The notes beneath the pieces are model-generated. The model was not told the DNA's origin, made no database searches, and saw nothing but the letters and a program-made list of their open reading frames with translations. This document shows positions 35,530-45,424 of a stretch of DNA of 64,000 nucleotides, in pieces. The position numbers and the translations under genes were made by a program. The stretch comes from Rhizobium sp. AQ_MP (GTDB lineage: Bacteria; Pseudomonadota; Alphaproteobacteria; Rhizobiales; Rhizobiaceae), in NCBI RefSeq assembly GCF_014237835.1, contig NZ_JACJVI010000001.1:1-64000 (forward strand), in the 5' to 3' direction. How positions within the stretch are numbered: the stretch's first letter is position 1; each line of letters opens with the position of its first letter.

Positions 35530-36657
35530 TCAGCCATCGATCTGCCCATCCCTGACGGTCACGAATTGCGCGCGCTCGCCAAGCGCCGAGAACATGGCCT
35601 TGTCCGTCCCCGTCATGAAGGCCTGCCCGCCGAGTGCATCGATGCGGGCAAAGAGCGCCGCCCTGCGTCCTTCATCGAGATGTGCCGCGATTTCATCCAG
35701 CAGCAGGATCGGCGCAAAGCCCGTCATCGTCGCCACCAGCCGGGCATGGGCAAGCACCAGCCCGATCAGGAGCGCCTTCTGCTCTCCCGTCGAGCAGCGC
35801 TCGGCATCCATGTCCTTCTCGATATGCCGGACCACGAGGTCGGCGCGGTGCGGTCCGTCGAGCGTCCGCCCGGCTGCCGCATCGCGGTGCCGCGACTGGG
35901 CGAGAATCTCGACATACCGCTCCTCCAGTTCGAAGGCCGGCAGATCGGCGAGCTCGTCGAGGAAGCCCGTCAGAGCAAGCGATGCCGACGGGAAGGCGGA
36001 AGCGTCCCGATCCGCCTCGATCAGCCCGGAGAGGAGGCCGAGCATCTCCCGCCGCGCTGCCGCCATGGCCGTGCCGAGCGCCGCCATCTGCTGCTCGATG
36101 CCGGACAGCCAGGTCGGATCGAAGCGGCCCTCCGACAAGAGCTTGTTGCGGCTGCGCATTGCCCGCTCGAAGTCACTCGCACGCCGTCCATGAGCCGGGT
36201 CGAGCGACAGTACCAGCCGGTCGAGGAACCGCCGCCTGTCGGCCGACGGACCGGTGAAGAGCCCGTCCATCGCCGGTGTCAGCCACAGGATACGCAGATG
36301 ATCGGTAAGCTCGTCGACCGACTTCGCCGGCGCGCCGTTGATCCGTAGACGCCGGACGAGATTGTCCTCTTCCGTCGTCTCCGTCCCCGTGCCGATATCG
36401 GCTTCGCCCGCCATGCCGTCGATCGCCGCAAAGATCGTGAAGCTCACCGATGCCCCGAGCCGCGGAATGTCCGAGAGCACAGCACGGCGCAGCCCGCGGC
36501 CCGGCGACAGGAAGGAGATCGCCTCCATGAAATTGGTCTTGCCGGCCCCGTTGTCGCCGACCAGCACGACATGCCGTCCGTCCAGCGCCAGACCTGCCTG
36601 GGCATAGTTGCGGAAGTCCGTGAGTTTGAGCCGGTGGATCTGTGTCTTCTGGGTCAT
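35530..36657 (-). CDS. recF: DNA replication/repair protein RecF
   Basis: RecF is an SMC-like ATPase that recognises gapped DNA with RecO and RecR. The 375 residues begin IHRLKLTDFRNYAQAGLALDGRHVVLVGDNGAGKTNFMEAISFLSPGRGLR (Walker A GDNGAGKT) and include the ABC-type signature region around STGEQKALLIGLVLAHARL and Walker B ILLLDEIAAHLDE. ATG 36657 begins the family N-terminus. The neighbours (moeB-like, slyX) differ from the dnaA-dnaN-recF order of E. coli, as expected in rhizobia. Confidence 0.95.
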   Translation of the reverse strand: MTQKTQIHRLKLTDFRNYAQAGLALDGRHVVLVGDNGAGKTNFMEAISFLSPGRGLRRAVLSDIPRLGASVSFTIFAAIDGMAGEADIGTGTETTEEDNLVRRLRINGAPAKSVDELTDHLRILWLTPAMDGLFTGPSADRRRFLDRLVLSLDPAHGRRASDFERAMRSRNKLLSEGRFDPTWLSGIEQQMAALGTAMAAARREMLGLLSGLIEADRDASAFPSASLALTGFLDELADLPAFELEERYVEILAQSRHRDAAAGRTLDGPHRADLVVRHIEKDMDAERCSTGEQKALLIGLVLAHARLVATMTGFAPILLLDEIAAHLDEGRRAALFARIDALGGQAFMTGTDKAMFSALGERAQFVTVRDGQIDG

Positions 36658-36818
36658 CGGTCGGAATCGTTGTCGCCTTGAGCTAGGCCGATTGGCCGGT
36701 GAAGGCAAGGCGCAAGCGTGCTTTCGGCTTTATCTCAGGGCCTGCGGCGCCTTGCGGCATGGAACAGTTCTTGAGACGCGCTAGTTTGATGACATTGCCG
36801 ACGATCTGGAGCCAGGTC

Positions 36819-37106
36819 ATGCCCCAGCATTCCGATGATCTCACACCCGAAGAAGCCCGCCGTGACCACTGGGACATGCTGGGTTTTCTTGCACTAAACG
36901 CTACGCTCGGCGCGGCCCTCGGCTTCGCCGTCGCCTGCGGCATTGTCTGGTTCGATATCGGCGGCGTGGGCAAATCACTGTCCCGGTCTAGCCATCCCGT
37001 GCTCCCGACCATCATGATGGCCGTGCCGCTGGCACTCACTTTCGCGGCGGCGGTCACGGCATCTGCAGTCATGACCATGCCTTACCGAAAGAAGAAACAA
37101 CGTTGA
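36819..37106 (+). CDS. Small membrane protein of unknown function (95 aa)
   Basis: The product has two transmembrane segments (about residues 21-45, MLGFLALNATLGAALGFAVACGIVWFDIGG, and 60-82, LPTIMMAVPLALTFAAAVTASAVMTM) joined by a short loop, and ends with a basic PYRKKKQR cytoplasmic tail. ATG 36819 has GGAG seven bases upstream. I do not recognise the family. It is divergent from recF, with 161 bases between the starts. Confidence 0.65.
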   Translation: MPQHSDDLTPEEARRDHWDMLGFLALNATLGAALGFAVACGIVWFDIGGVGKSLSRSSHPVLPTIMMAVPLALTFAAAVTASAVMTMPYRKKKQR

Positions 37107-37182
37107 TGCGCCCTGCAGTCCCCATTTGACCCCACCTTCGTCTTGCGGCATTGAGGCCGCTTCAGAGATGATGGAGAAGGCC

Positions 37183-37392
37183 ATGGACACGCAGGAAGAA
37201 CGCATCACGCGTCTGGAAGAAACCATTGCCCACCAGACGCGGGTCATCGAGGAACTGTCGGATCAGCTGACCGAGCAATGGAAGGTGGTGGAGCAAACCC
37301 GCGCCAAGCTCGACCGTCTGACGGAGCGTTTCCTGTCGCTGGAGGAGCAGGCGCTGGAAGCTCCCGCCATCACCCGGCCGCCGCATTACTGA
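37183..37392 (+). CDS. slyX: SlyX-family protein
   Basis: The 69-residue product is a coiled coil (EERITRLEETIAHQTRVIEELSDQLTEQWKVVEQTRAKLDRLTERFLSLEEQ) with the C-terminal RPPHY-like end characteristic of SlyX (PPPHY). The function is unknown. ATG 37183 was chosen because GGAGAAGG precedes it; ATG 37171 is possible. It ends 8 bases before the convergent tetR gene. Confidence 0.88.
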   Translation: MDTQEERITRLEETIAHQTRVIEELSDQLTEQWKVVEQTRAKLDRLTERFLSLEEQALEAPAITRPPHY

Positions 37393-37400
37393 TCGGCATG

Positions 37401-38000
37401 TCACTCCGTAGAGAAACCGGTCACAACGGCATCAACCATATGCGTCAGCTGCTCCCTTGAGGCATCGAGCCGACCGGTCAGCAGTCTCTGCCAGCAGAAG
37501 CTCGAGAACAACTCCATCACGAGCGGAATGTCGAGTTCGCTGCGGATCTCGCCCCGAGTCACGCCCCGCTCGAGGATGACCCCGCTTGCCCGGCAGCGCG
37601 TGACGGCATAGTCACGCAGCGCCTCCAGAGCGGCCGGATCGCTCTGTGCCTCGGCGATGATCGAGCGAAACACTTCACCACCGCTCTTCTTCCAGAAGCC
37701 GAGCAGCGTCTCCAGGAAGGCGATCAGGTCGCCCCGCGTGCTGCCGGTGTCGGGATAGAAGGTCTCGCCCTTCTGCCGGTGGTAGATGTCGAGGAGCAGC
37801 GCCGCCTTCGAGGGCCACCAGCGATAGATGGTTGGTTTGCCAGCCTTGGCGCGTCTGGCCACAGCCTCGATGGAAAAAGCCGAAAGCCCGCCTTCGCTGA
37901 GGATTTCGGCCGCAGCAGAGAGGATCGCCTCCTCGCTTGCAGGGTTACGCTGTGCTCCGATCGAGGCGCGTTTTGTGATCCCGTGTGCAGTCTTTGTCAC
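37401..38000 (-). CDS. TetR-family repressor
   Basis: The 199-residue protein has the TetR HTH domain (AILSAAAEILSEGGLSAFSIEAVARRAKAGKPTIYRWWPSKAALLLDIYH) and a C-terminal TetR_C-type domain, likely binding a small ligand. GTG 38000 was chosen because AGGAG lies eight bases upstream; an ATG at 38063 would fall inside the palindromic operator. The operator between this gene and the divergent small membrane gene suggests that the protein represses both. Confidence 0.9.
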   Translation of the reverse strand: MTKTAHGITKRASIGAQRNPASEEAILSAAAEILSEGGLSAFSIEAVARRAKAGKPTIYRWWPSKAALLLDIYHRQKGETFYPDTGSTRGDLIAFLETLLGFWKKSGGEVFRSIIAEAQSDPAALEALRDYAVTRCRASGVILERGVTRGEIRSELDIPLVMELFSSFCWQRLLTGRLDASREQLTHMVDAVVTGFSTE

Positions 38001-38046
38001 AGTCTGTACTCCTATGACTGAGCCATAGCAGAAAAATCTATTGAAC

Positions 38047-38084
38047 GAAACGGTCCGTTTCAATATAAACGAAACGTACCGTTC
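38047..38084. promoter_or_regulatory. Probable TetR operator: palindrome plus second half-palindrome
   Basis: GAAACGGTCCGTTTC (38047-38061) is a perfect 15-bp palindrome. It is followed after a TATA-containing spacer by GAAACGTACCGTTC (38071-38084), which repeats the same half-site. It lies between the divergent tetR and small membrane gene and overlaps the -10-like CAATATAA, a natural site for autorepression. Confidence 0.7.
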
Positions 38085-38098
38085 TTATGGAGCCTCCC

Positions 38099-38350
38099 AT
38101 GACCACCCCCTCCGCATCCCGCCCGACCCCGTCCAAGCATCGGCTTGCCCTGCTCATGCTCCTGGTCATCTATCCCTTCGTGACCGGCATTCTCTATGTC
38201 CTGATGCCGCTCACCGAGGGTTGGCCGATCTGGGCCCGGACGGCGCTCCTCGCGCCGATCATGGTTCTCTCGATCGTTTATGGCATTGCGCCCGCGATCC
38301 ACAGGCACTTCGCCTGGTTCATCCTGCGCCAGCCGCGGCTGATAGCCTGA
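38099..38350 (+). CDS. Small two-helix membrane protein, probable TetR target
   Basis: The 83-residue protein has two membrane segments (about LALLMLLVIYPFVTGILYVLM and RTALLAPIMVLSIVYGIAPAI) and ends HRHFAWFILRQPRLIA. ATG 38099 has GGAG seven bases upstream; ATG 38087 is less well placed. The text resembles small proteins that rhizobia keep beside TetR regulators, but I cannot name the family. It is divergent from the tetR gene, with the operator directly upstream, so it is probably induced when the repressor is lifted. Confidence 0.7.
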   Translation: MTTPSASRPTPSKHRLALLMLLVIYPFVTGILYVLMPLTEGWPIWARTALLAPIMVLSIVYGIAPAIHRHFAWFILRQPRLIA

Positions 38351-38360
38351 ACCCATGCAA

Positions 38361-38389
38361 AAGGGGCGGCCCCACCAGGACCGCCCCTT
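38361..38389. terminator. Terminator between the small membrane gene and dnaJ
   Basis: AAGGGGCGG (38361-38369) pairs with CCGCCCCTT (38381-38389), an 9-bp stem with an 11-base loop. On the minus strand it is followed by TTTTGC after dnaJ; on the plus strand by TTGCAATTT. It can serve both convergent genes. Confidence 0.75.
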
Positions 38390-38416
38390 GCAATTTGCTC
38401 TCTTGAAGACAACGGC

Positions 38417-39568
38417 TCAGTCGCTGAGCGTGTCGAAGAAATCCTTCATCCGGGCAAAGAAGCCCGTCGATTCCGGATTGTTTTCCTTCGACGACAGCTG
38501 CTCGAACTCCTGCAGCAACTCCCTCTGGCGCTTCGTCAGCTTCTGCGGCGTCTCGATCTGGATCTGAATGTAGAGATCGCCCACTTGCGTCGAACGTAGC
38601 ACGGGCATTCCCTTGCCCTTCAGGCGGAACTGTTTGCCGGCCTGGGTACCCTCCGGAACCGTCACACGGGACTTGCTGCCATCGAGCGTCACGACATCGA
38701 ACGTTCCGCCAAGCGCTGCCGTCGTCATCGAGATCGGCACGGAGCAATACAGATCCGCACCATCACGCTGGAAGAACTCATGCGGCTTCACCGACAGGAA
38801 GATGTAGAGATCTCCAGACGGACCGCCCCGGAGCCCGGCCTCGCCTTCGCCCTGCAGGCGAATGCGCGTGCCGTCCTCGATACCCGAGGGAATACTGACC
38901 GAAAGCGAACGCTCTTCGGTCACCCGGCCCTGGCCGTGGCACTTGCCGCAGGGATCCGAAATCGTCTGGCCGCGACCGTGGCAGGTCGGGCAGGTCCGTT
39001 CGATCGAGAAGAAGCCCTGAGCCGCACGCACGCGACCCGAGCCCTGACAGGTCGTGCAGGTCTTCGGCTGCGTTCCGGGCTTGGCGCCCGAACCCGTGCA
39101 GACGTCACAGGTGATCGAGGTCGGAACCCGGATCTGCGCGGTCTTGCCGGTAAACGCCTCTTCAAGGCTGATTTCCATGTTGTAGCGCAGGTCTGCGCCA
39201 CGTTCGCGACCCCCGGTCGAGCGTGCACGACCACCCCGACCGCCGCCCATCATCTCGCCGAAGATATCTTCGAAAATGTCGGAGAAGCCGCCGCCGGCAA
39301 AACCGCCGCCACCGCCGAAGCCGCCACCGCCCATGCCGCCCTGCTCGAAGGCGGCGTGGCCGAAGCGGTCATAGGCCGCGCGCTTCTGGGGATCCTTCAA
39401 GGTCTCGTAGGCCTCGTTGATCTCCTTGAACTTCTTCTCGGCTTCGCTGTCATCGGGATTCTTGTCCGGATGATATTTCATGGCCAGCTTGCGGAAGGCG
39501 CTCTTCAGCTCCTTCTCGTCCGCCGTCCGGGCAACTCCGAGGGTCTCGTAGAAATCTGCTTTTGCCAT
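38417..39568 (-). CDS. dnaJ: Chaperone DnaJ (Hsp40)
   Basis: DnaJ stimulates the DnaK ATPase and delivers substrates. The 383 residues have the J domain with the HPD motif (YHPDKNPDD), a G/F-rich linker ([16 protein letters not shown]), four zinc-binding CxxCxGxG repeats ([32 protein letters not shown]) and a C-terminal substrate domain. It lies 4 bases downstream of a small exported-protein gene that separates it from dnaK. Confidence 0.97.
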   Translation of the reverse strand: MAKADFYETLGVARTADEKELKSAFRKLAMKYHPDKNPDDSEAEKKFKEINEAYETLKDPQKRAAYDRFGHAAFEQGGMGGGGFGGGGGFAGGGFSDIFEDIFGEMMGGGRGGRARSTGGRERGADLRYNMEISLEEAFTGKTAQIRVPTSITCDVCTGSGAKPGTQPKTCTTCQGSGRVRAAQGFFSIERTCPTCHGRGQTISDPCGKCHGQGRVTEERSLSVSIPSGIEDGTRIRLQGEGEAGLRGGPSGDLYIFLSVKPHEFFQRDGADLYCSVPISMTTAALGGTFDVVTLDGSKSRVTVPEGTQAGKQFRLKGKGMPVLRSTQVGDLYIQIQIETPQKLTKRQRELLQEFEQLSSKENNPESTGFFARMKDFFDTLSD

Positions 39569-39572
39569 GGTC

Positions 39573-40042
39573 TTACAAAGCTCTCAAAGCTTTCCCAACG
39601 CTCGTGTGGCTGCCTGTCGCCTTGCCGGCCTGTTTATCGCAGGCCTGCATGTCTTTCTGGAAGTCGGACGCCGCGGACATCGCATCCTGCATCAGAAGCT
39701 TGCGCGCCTCGCCCTTGCTGATCAGCCCATCCGCAGATGTGACCGCTGCAAAGGCCAGCGAATGCGCAGCCATGTCGCAGGAGGAGACTTCGCCACCGTT
39801 TTCACGCCTTTGAAGCGCGGCCTCGATGATCTTGCCGAGATCGTTGCCGATGCGGGAAAGGGAATTGCTGTCCTTCGCGGAAATCGCCTTGGCCACCTTG
39901 GCTTCGGCGGCGCTCACCTGGCGATGAACGGCGCTGACCTGCCCCCTGTCCTGTGCCATGGCACCGGTTGTCAGTATCAACGAAATGGCGGCTGGCCCGA
40001 GGGCCAGCCAGCGCGGAAAACGGCGTCCGAAGTGGCCCTGCA

Positions 40043-40043
<1 letters not shown>
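39573..40043 (-). CDS. Exported hypothetical protein between dnaK and dnaJ
   Basis: The 156-residue precursor has a signal peptide ([17 protein letters not shown], cut after AMA). The mature part is mostly helical, rich in A, S, K and D, with two cysteines (SSCDMAAHS and MQACDKQ) 50 residues apart that could be disulfide-linked, and a repeated [24 protein letters not shown] helix. ATG 40043 shares its A with the dnaK stop (TGATG), and dnaJ follows after 4 bases, so it is translationally embedded in the chaperone operon. The family is unknown to me. Confidence 0.75.
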
Positions 40044-41956
<1,913 letters not shown>

Positions 41957-42066
41957 GTCATATTCTCCTTGAAGCAGGCCGCCGGAACCCCAATCAGGCA
42001 TTCCTGACAGCCCCTCGACGTGGATGGTCTGGGATACACTGCAGCGCCGCTGCGGTTATGTCGCGT

Positions 42067-42095
42067 ATATAAGAAGCGGAATTTCTGACTGCAAG
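42067..42095 (-). promoter_or_regulatory. RpoH (sigma32) heat-shock promoter of dnaK
   Basis: On the minus strand CTTG (42095-42092), an 18-base spacer and CTTATAT (42073-42067) match the alphaproteobacterial heat-shock consensus CTTG-N17/18-CYTATNT. The predicted transcript starts near 42060, with a leader of about 104 bases before dnaK. Confidence 0.75.
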
Positions 42096-42246
42096 GCTGG
42101 AAATCCGCCGAAAACCGGGAAAAAAGAACAGATTGCAACGGCCGATTCATGTGATCTGCCTCGGTCTTCCGTCCCTTTTTGATTGGGCATGCTACACTAT
42201 CGGCCTTGCGTCAGGCCGACGGGCCAACGGCTCCGTCAATGGGGGA

Positions 42247-44553
42247 TCACTGACCGAGAATCAAGTCGAGCAGCGTCGTGCGCCGCGTGCTCTGCTGGCC
42301 ACCGACGTCACCCGGCGGAACAGGCCCAGGCGAACCGGTGATATCCTGCGACGGCACGGGCTCCGCCGGATACTCTTCTGCATAGACGGGCTCGCCGGTA
42401 TAGCGCTCCTCGCCACCACCCTGGAACACATCGGAGATGATGGTGCCGATGGTCATCGGATCTTCGGAAGGTGCCGGTTCGATAAAGTCGCCACCCGGCA
42501 GCGGGGCGGGGGCAAGACCCTGATGCGCTGCCGTCATGAAGTCGTGCCAGGCCTTCGCCGGCAGCCCGCCGCCGGTCACCTTCTTCATCGACTGGCCATC
42601 GTCATTGCCGAACCAGATGCCGGTCGTCAGATTGCTCGTGTACCCGACAAAGAGAGCGTCGCGGAACGATTGCGTCGTTCCTGTCTTGCCGGCGGCTTCC
42701 CAGCCAGCAAGCTGCGCCTTCTTGCCCGTTCCGTGATCGATGACGCTGCGCATCATCACATTCATCGCTGCGACGACGCCATCATTCAGCACTTTCGGCG
42801 GCTCGAGATAGTTGTTCTCGTAAAGCAGCGTCCCGTCTGCCTTGGATATGCGCCGCACGATATGCGGCGTCGCCTTGTAGCCGCCGTTCATGAAGGGGGC
42901 GTATGCCGCCGTCAGCTCAAGCAGCGAGACTTCCGAGGTGCCGAGCGCGATCGAGGCATTGTTCTGCAGCTCCGATTCGATTCCCATGCGATGCGCGACC
43001 TTGATCACCTGAGCCGGCCCGACTTCCATCACCAACTGGGCGGCGATCGTGTTCAGCGATTCCGAGAGCGCCTGCGTGGCGCTGACCGGTCCGCGATATT
43101 TCTGGTCGTAGTTCTCGGGTGTCCAGGAACCGATCCGAATCGGTGCATCATTGCGCACCGAAGTCGGGCGCAGACCGTTCTCGACGGCAGCCGCGTAGAC
43201 GAACGGCTTGAAGGCCGAACCCGGCTGCCGCTTCGCCTTGACTGCACGGTTGAACTGGCTCTCGGCATAGTCGCGGCCGCCGACCAGCGCCCGGATCGCA
43301 CCTGTCCCGTCGATCGAGACGAGGGCGGCCTGCGAGGCGTTGGCCTTCTCGCCCTCAGCCGCCAGCGATTCCGTCAGCGCGGCCTCCGCCTTTTTCTCAA
43401 GCGTCATGTCGATTGTCGTCTCGACCAAGATGTCCTCGGTGACCTTGCCGATCAGCATGGTGACTTCGTCGCGCACGAGATCGGCGACATATTGCCCGGC
43501 ACCGCTCCAGTACCGTTTCGCCTTCGTAGGCGGCTGCGTCATCGCCGTCTTGATCTCGTCCTGGGTGATGTAGCCTTCTTCAAGCATTGCCTGCAGAACG
43601 ACCTGCGCACGCGCTTCCGCCGCTTCCGGATCGCGCGCAGGCGACAGCCGTGACGGCGCCTTGAGAAGCCCTGCGAGAAGCGCCGCCTCACCGAGGTTCA
43701 CGTCACGTGCCGACTTGTTGAAATAGCGCCGGGCCGCCGCCTCGACACCATAGGCGTTCGAACCGAAGAACACCCGGTTCAGATACATCGCAAGAATCTG
43801 GTCTTTCGTGTATTTCTGCTCCAGCCAGAAGGCGAGCAGCACTTCCTGGACTTTGCGCTCGACCGTGCGCTCCGGCGACAGAAAGAGGTTCTTGGCAAGC
43901 TGCTGCGTCAATGTCGAGCCGCCCTGCACCGCCCGTCCACTGGTCACGTTGGTGACGACGGCGCGCACCAGCCCCAGGGGATCGACGCCGAAATGCGAAT
44001 AGAAGCGCCGGTCCTCGATCGCCATCACCGCCTGCGGGATGAAGGGCGACATTTCCTCGAGCGGCAGCGCCTCGCCGCCGGTCGCGCCCCGGTTGGCGAT
44101 CACCGTGCCTTCGACGGAAACAATCTTCATGTTCGGCGGGCGTTCCGGGATCGACCAACTGCTGGCGCTCGGCATCTGCGAGCCATAATAGGCGACCAGA
44201 CCGATGACTCCGATGCCGCACCAGATCGACAGCACGAAGCCCCAATAGATCAGTTTCCCCAGGCCAAAGCCGCTGCCGCTCTTCGCTTTGCGATTTCTCT
44301 GCGGCACCGACTTGCCGCGTTTTCCAGCTGACCCAGAGGTCTTCGCTCCAGATCGGCCCGCGCGGCGGCCGACGACCCGATCATCTGCATCGAGCCGCAT
44401 ATCCTCGTCCTCGCGCTCGTCTTCGAAGCGCGGTTCGATGCGGTCTCGGGATTTTCCTCGGCTCACCATTGCGGTGATCTTGCTCCAGATGCTCGTGATG
44501 CTGCCTTTGGCGGGCAGGCTGGGAAATCGCTTCAAGACATCGCGATCAATCAT
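42247..44553 (-). CDS. Class A penicillin-binding protein 1A (bifunctional)
   Basis: This 768-residue inner-membrane enzyme makes and crosslinks peptidoglycan. It has a basic disordered cytoplasmic N-terminus (up to about residue 95), one membrane span (LIYWGFVLSIWCGIGVIGLVAYYG), a GT51 domain with the catalytic Glu in MAIEDRRFYSHFGVDPLG, GGSTLTQQLAKNLFLS and MYLNRVFFGSNAYGVEAAARRYF, and a transpeptidase with SAFKPF (SxxK), SLN and KTGTT motifs. ATG 44553 was chosen over an earlier TTG-like start. A CtrA box 50 bases upstream suggests cell-cycle control. Confidence 0.95.
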   Translation of the reverse strand: MIDRDVLKRFPSLPAKGSITSIWSKITAMVSRGKSRDRIEPRFEDEREDEDMRLDADDRVVGRRAGRSGAKTSGSAGKRGKSVPQRNRKAKSGSGFGLGKLIYWGFVLSIWCGIGVIGLVAYYGSQMPSASSWSIPERPPNMKIVSVEGTVIANRGATGGEALPLEEMSPFIPQAVMAIEDRRFYSHFGVDPLGLVRAVVTNVTSGRAVQGGSTLTQQLAKNLFLSPERTVERKVQEVLLAFWLEQKYTKDQILAMYLNRVFFGSNAYGVEAAARRYFNKSARDVNLGEAALLAGLLKAPSRLSPARDPEAAEARAQVVLQAMLEEGYITQDEIKTAMTQPPTKAKRYWSGAGQYVADLVRDEVTMLIGKVTEDILVETTIDMTLEKKAEAALTESLAAEGEKANASQAALVSIDGTGAIRALVGGRDYAESQFNRAVKAKRQPGSAFKPFVYAAAVENGLRPTSVRNDAPIRIGSWTPENYDQKYRGPVSATQALSESLNTIAAQLVMEVGPAQVIKVAHRMGIESELQNNASIALGTSEVSLLELTAAYAPFMNGGYKATPHIVRRISKADGTLLYENNYLEPPKVLNDGVVAAMNVMMRSVIDHGTGKKAQLAGWEAAGKTGTTQSFRDALFVGYTSNLTTGIWFGNDDGQSMKKVTGGGLPAKAWHDFMTAAHQGLAPAPLPGGDFIEPAPSEDPMTIGTIISDVFQGGGEERYTGEPVYAEEYPAEPVPSQDITGSPGPVPPGDVGGQQSTRRTTLLDLILGQ

Positions 44554-44602
44554 GGCAGCGCCACACATGATGATTGCGCAATTGCACAGTAAATGCGGCG
44601 AT

Positions 44603-44617
44603 TTAAGGGGTGGTTAA
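44603..44617 (-). promoter_or_regulatory. CtrA-box upstream of the PBP1A gene
   Basis: On the minus strand TTAACCACCCCTTAA is a perfect TTAA-N7-TTAA site, the binding consensus of the cell-cycle regulator CtrA. It lies 50 bases upstream of the PBP1A start and downstream of nothing else on that strand. Confidence 0.55.
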
Positions 44618-44651
44618 AGCCTCGTAAACAGGCCTTGAACCAGTCGTGACC

Positions 44652-45110
44652 TCACTGGCAGAGATCGGCCCATTCGCCGCCGACGAGAGAGAGCATGCGT
44701 TCCGGCGCGATCCGCACCGCCGCATTGGTTGCGCCGGCCGCCGGCACCACTTCATCGAAGGCCTTGAGCGACAGATCGCAATAGACCTTGAGCGGCGAGG
44801 GCAGGCCGAATGGGCAGACCCCGCCCACCGGATGGCTTGTCGCCTCGATGACGGCCTCGGCATCGAGCATGCGTGGCTTGACCCCGAAGCGGTCCTTGAA
44901 CTTGCGATTGTCGAGCCGTTTTGTCCCGGCAGTCACGACCAGCACAACATCTTCGCCGATCCTGAGGCAGATGGTCTTGGCAATCTGGTCCGGCGCGACG
45001 CCGTGTGCTTCGGCCGCAAGCGAAACGGTGGCAGAACTCGCTTCGGTGACGATGACGGTGATGTCGGGAGCGTTGTCCCGGAAGAACTGGCGGACGGTTT
45101 CGAGTGTCAT
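44652..45110 (-). CDS. YbaK/EbsC-family aminoacyl-tRNA deacylase-like protein
   Basis: The 152-residue protein has the YbaK/ProX fold with KTICLRIGEDVVLVVTAGTKRLDNRKFKDRFGVKPRMLDAEAVIEATSHPVGGVCPFGLP and the C-terminal CDLSLKAFDEVVPAAGATNAAVRIAPERM. The family removes mischarged amino acids (Cys or Ala from tRNA-Pro) by hydrolysis. It is the first gene of a short minus-strand run before PBP1A, 99 bases apart. Confidence 0.9.
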   Translation of the reverse strand: MTLETVRQFFRDNAPDITVIVTEASSATVSLAAEAHGVAPDQIAKTICLRIGEDVVLVVTAGTKRLDNRKFKDRFGVKPRMLDAEAVIEATSHPVGGVCPFGLPSPLKVYCDLSLKAFDEVVPAAGATNAAVRIAPERMLSLVGGEWADLCQ

Positions 45111-45244
45111 GGCAGAAGTCTATCCAAAGCCCACGAAACTTTTCAAGCCGATACAGCCTTGAAACGCGGCCGCATCGCTCCCATTTCTTATTTACCAGAC
45201 GATCGAGCGTTTTCGAAAATCCTGTTTCAGGAACCTTTGAACGC

Positions 45245-45259
45245 TTAACCGGTTGTTAA
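45245..45259 (+). promoter_or_regulatory. Perfect CtrA box before candidate small RNA A
   Basis: TTAACCGGTTGTTAA is a TTAA-N7-TTAA site. It lies 1 base before the first hairpin of the small-RNA candidate and 135 bases upstream of the minus-strand ybaK-like gene, so either transcript could be the target. Confidence 0.5.
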
Positions 45260-45420
45260 GCATCCAGAGCGATCATCACGATCCGGGATGCGGTTCGCGA
45301 AGGCGGGCCAACATCCGAGACATCGAATGGCACGTTTCCGTCCCTGACCACGGATGTACTGGCAGGTAGCGTTGAAACGTAAAGGAAAGGCCGGTTTGTG
45401 ACCGGCCTTTTTGCTTTTTT
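45260..45420 (+). ncRNA. Candidate small RNA A (shares a 20-mer with 31349-31330)
   Basis: The 314-base gap 45111-45424 contains no protein gene. On the plus strand it has GCATCC/GGATGC (45260-45265 / 45286-45291), ACATCCG/CGGATGT (45311-45317 / 45351-45357) and a strong terminator. The second helix contains the 20-mer CTGACCACGGATGTACTGGC (45344-45363), identical to one in the 31275-31440 region on the other strand. I could not locate a sigma70 promoter with confidence. Function unknown. Confidence 0.5.
45386..45420 (+). terminator. Strong intrinsic terminator of candidate small RNA A
   Basis: AAAGGCCGGT (45386-45395) pairs with ACCGGCCTTT (45401-45410), followed by TTTTT-GC-TTTTTT on the plus strand. 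There is no plus-strand protein gene upstream, so it must serve an RNA. On the minus strand the M20 peptidase gene ends just before it (45425), so it may be bidirectional, though the minus-strand tail is weaker. Confidence 0.85.
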
Positions 45421-45424
45421 AGGC

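Noticed and set aside
38001..38063. Longer N-terminus for the TetR repressor starting at 38063
   Set aside because: It would start inside the palindromic operator, lacks a ribosome-binding site, and GTG 38000 has an AGGAG at ideal spacing.
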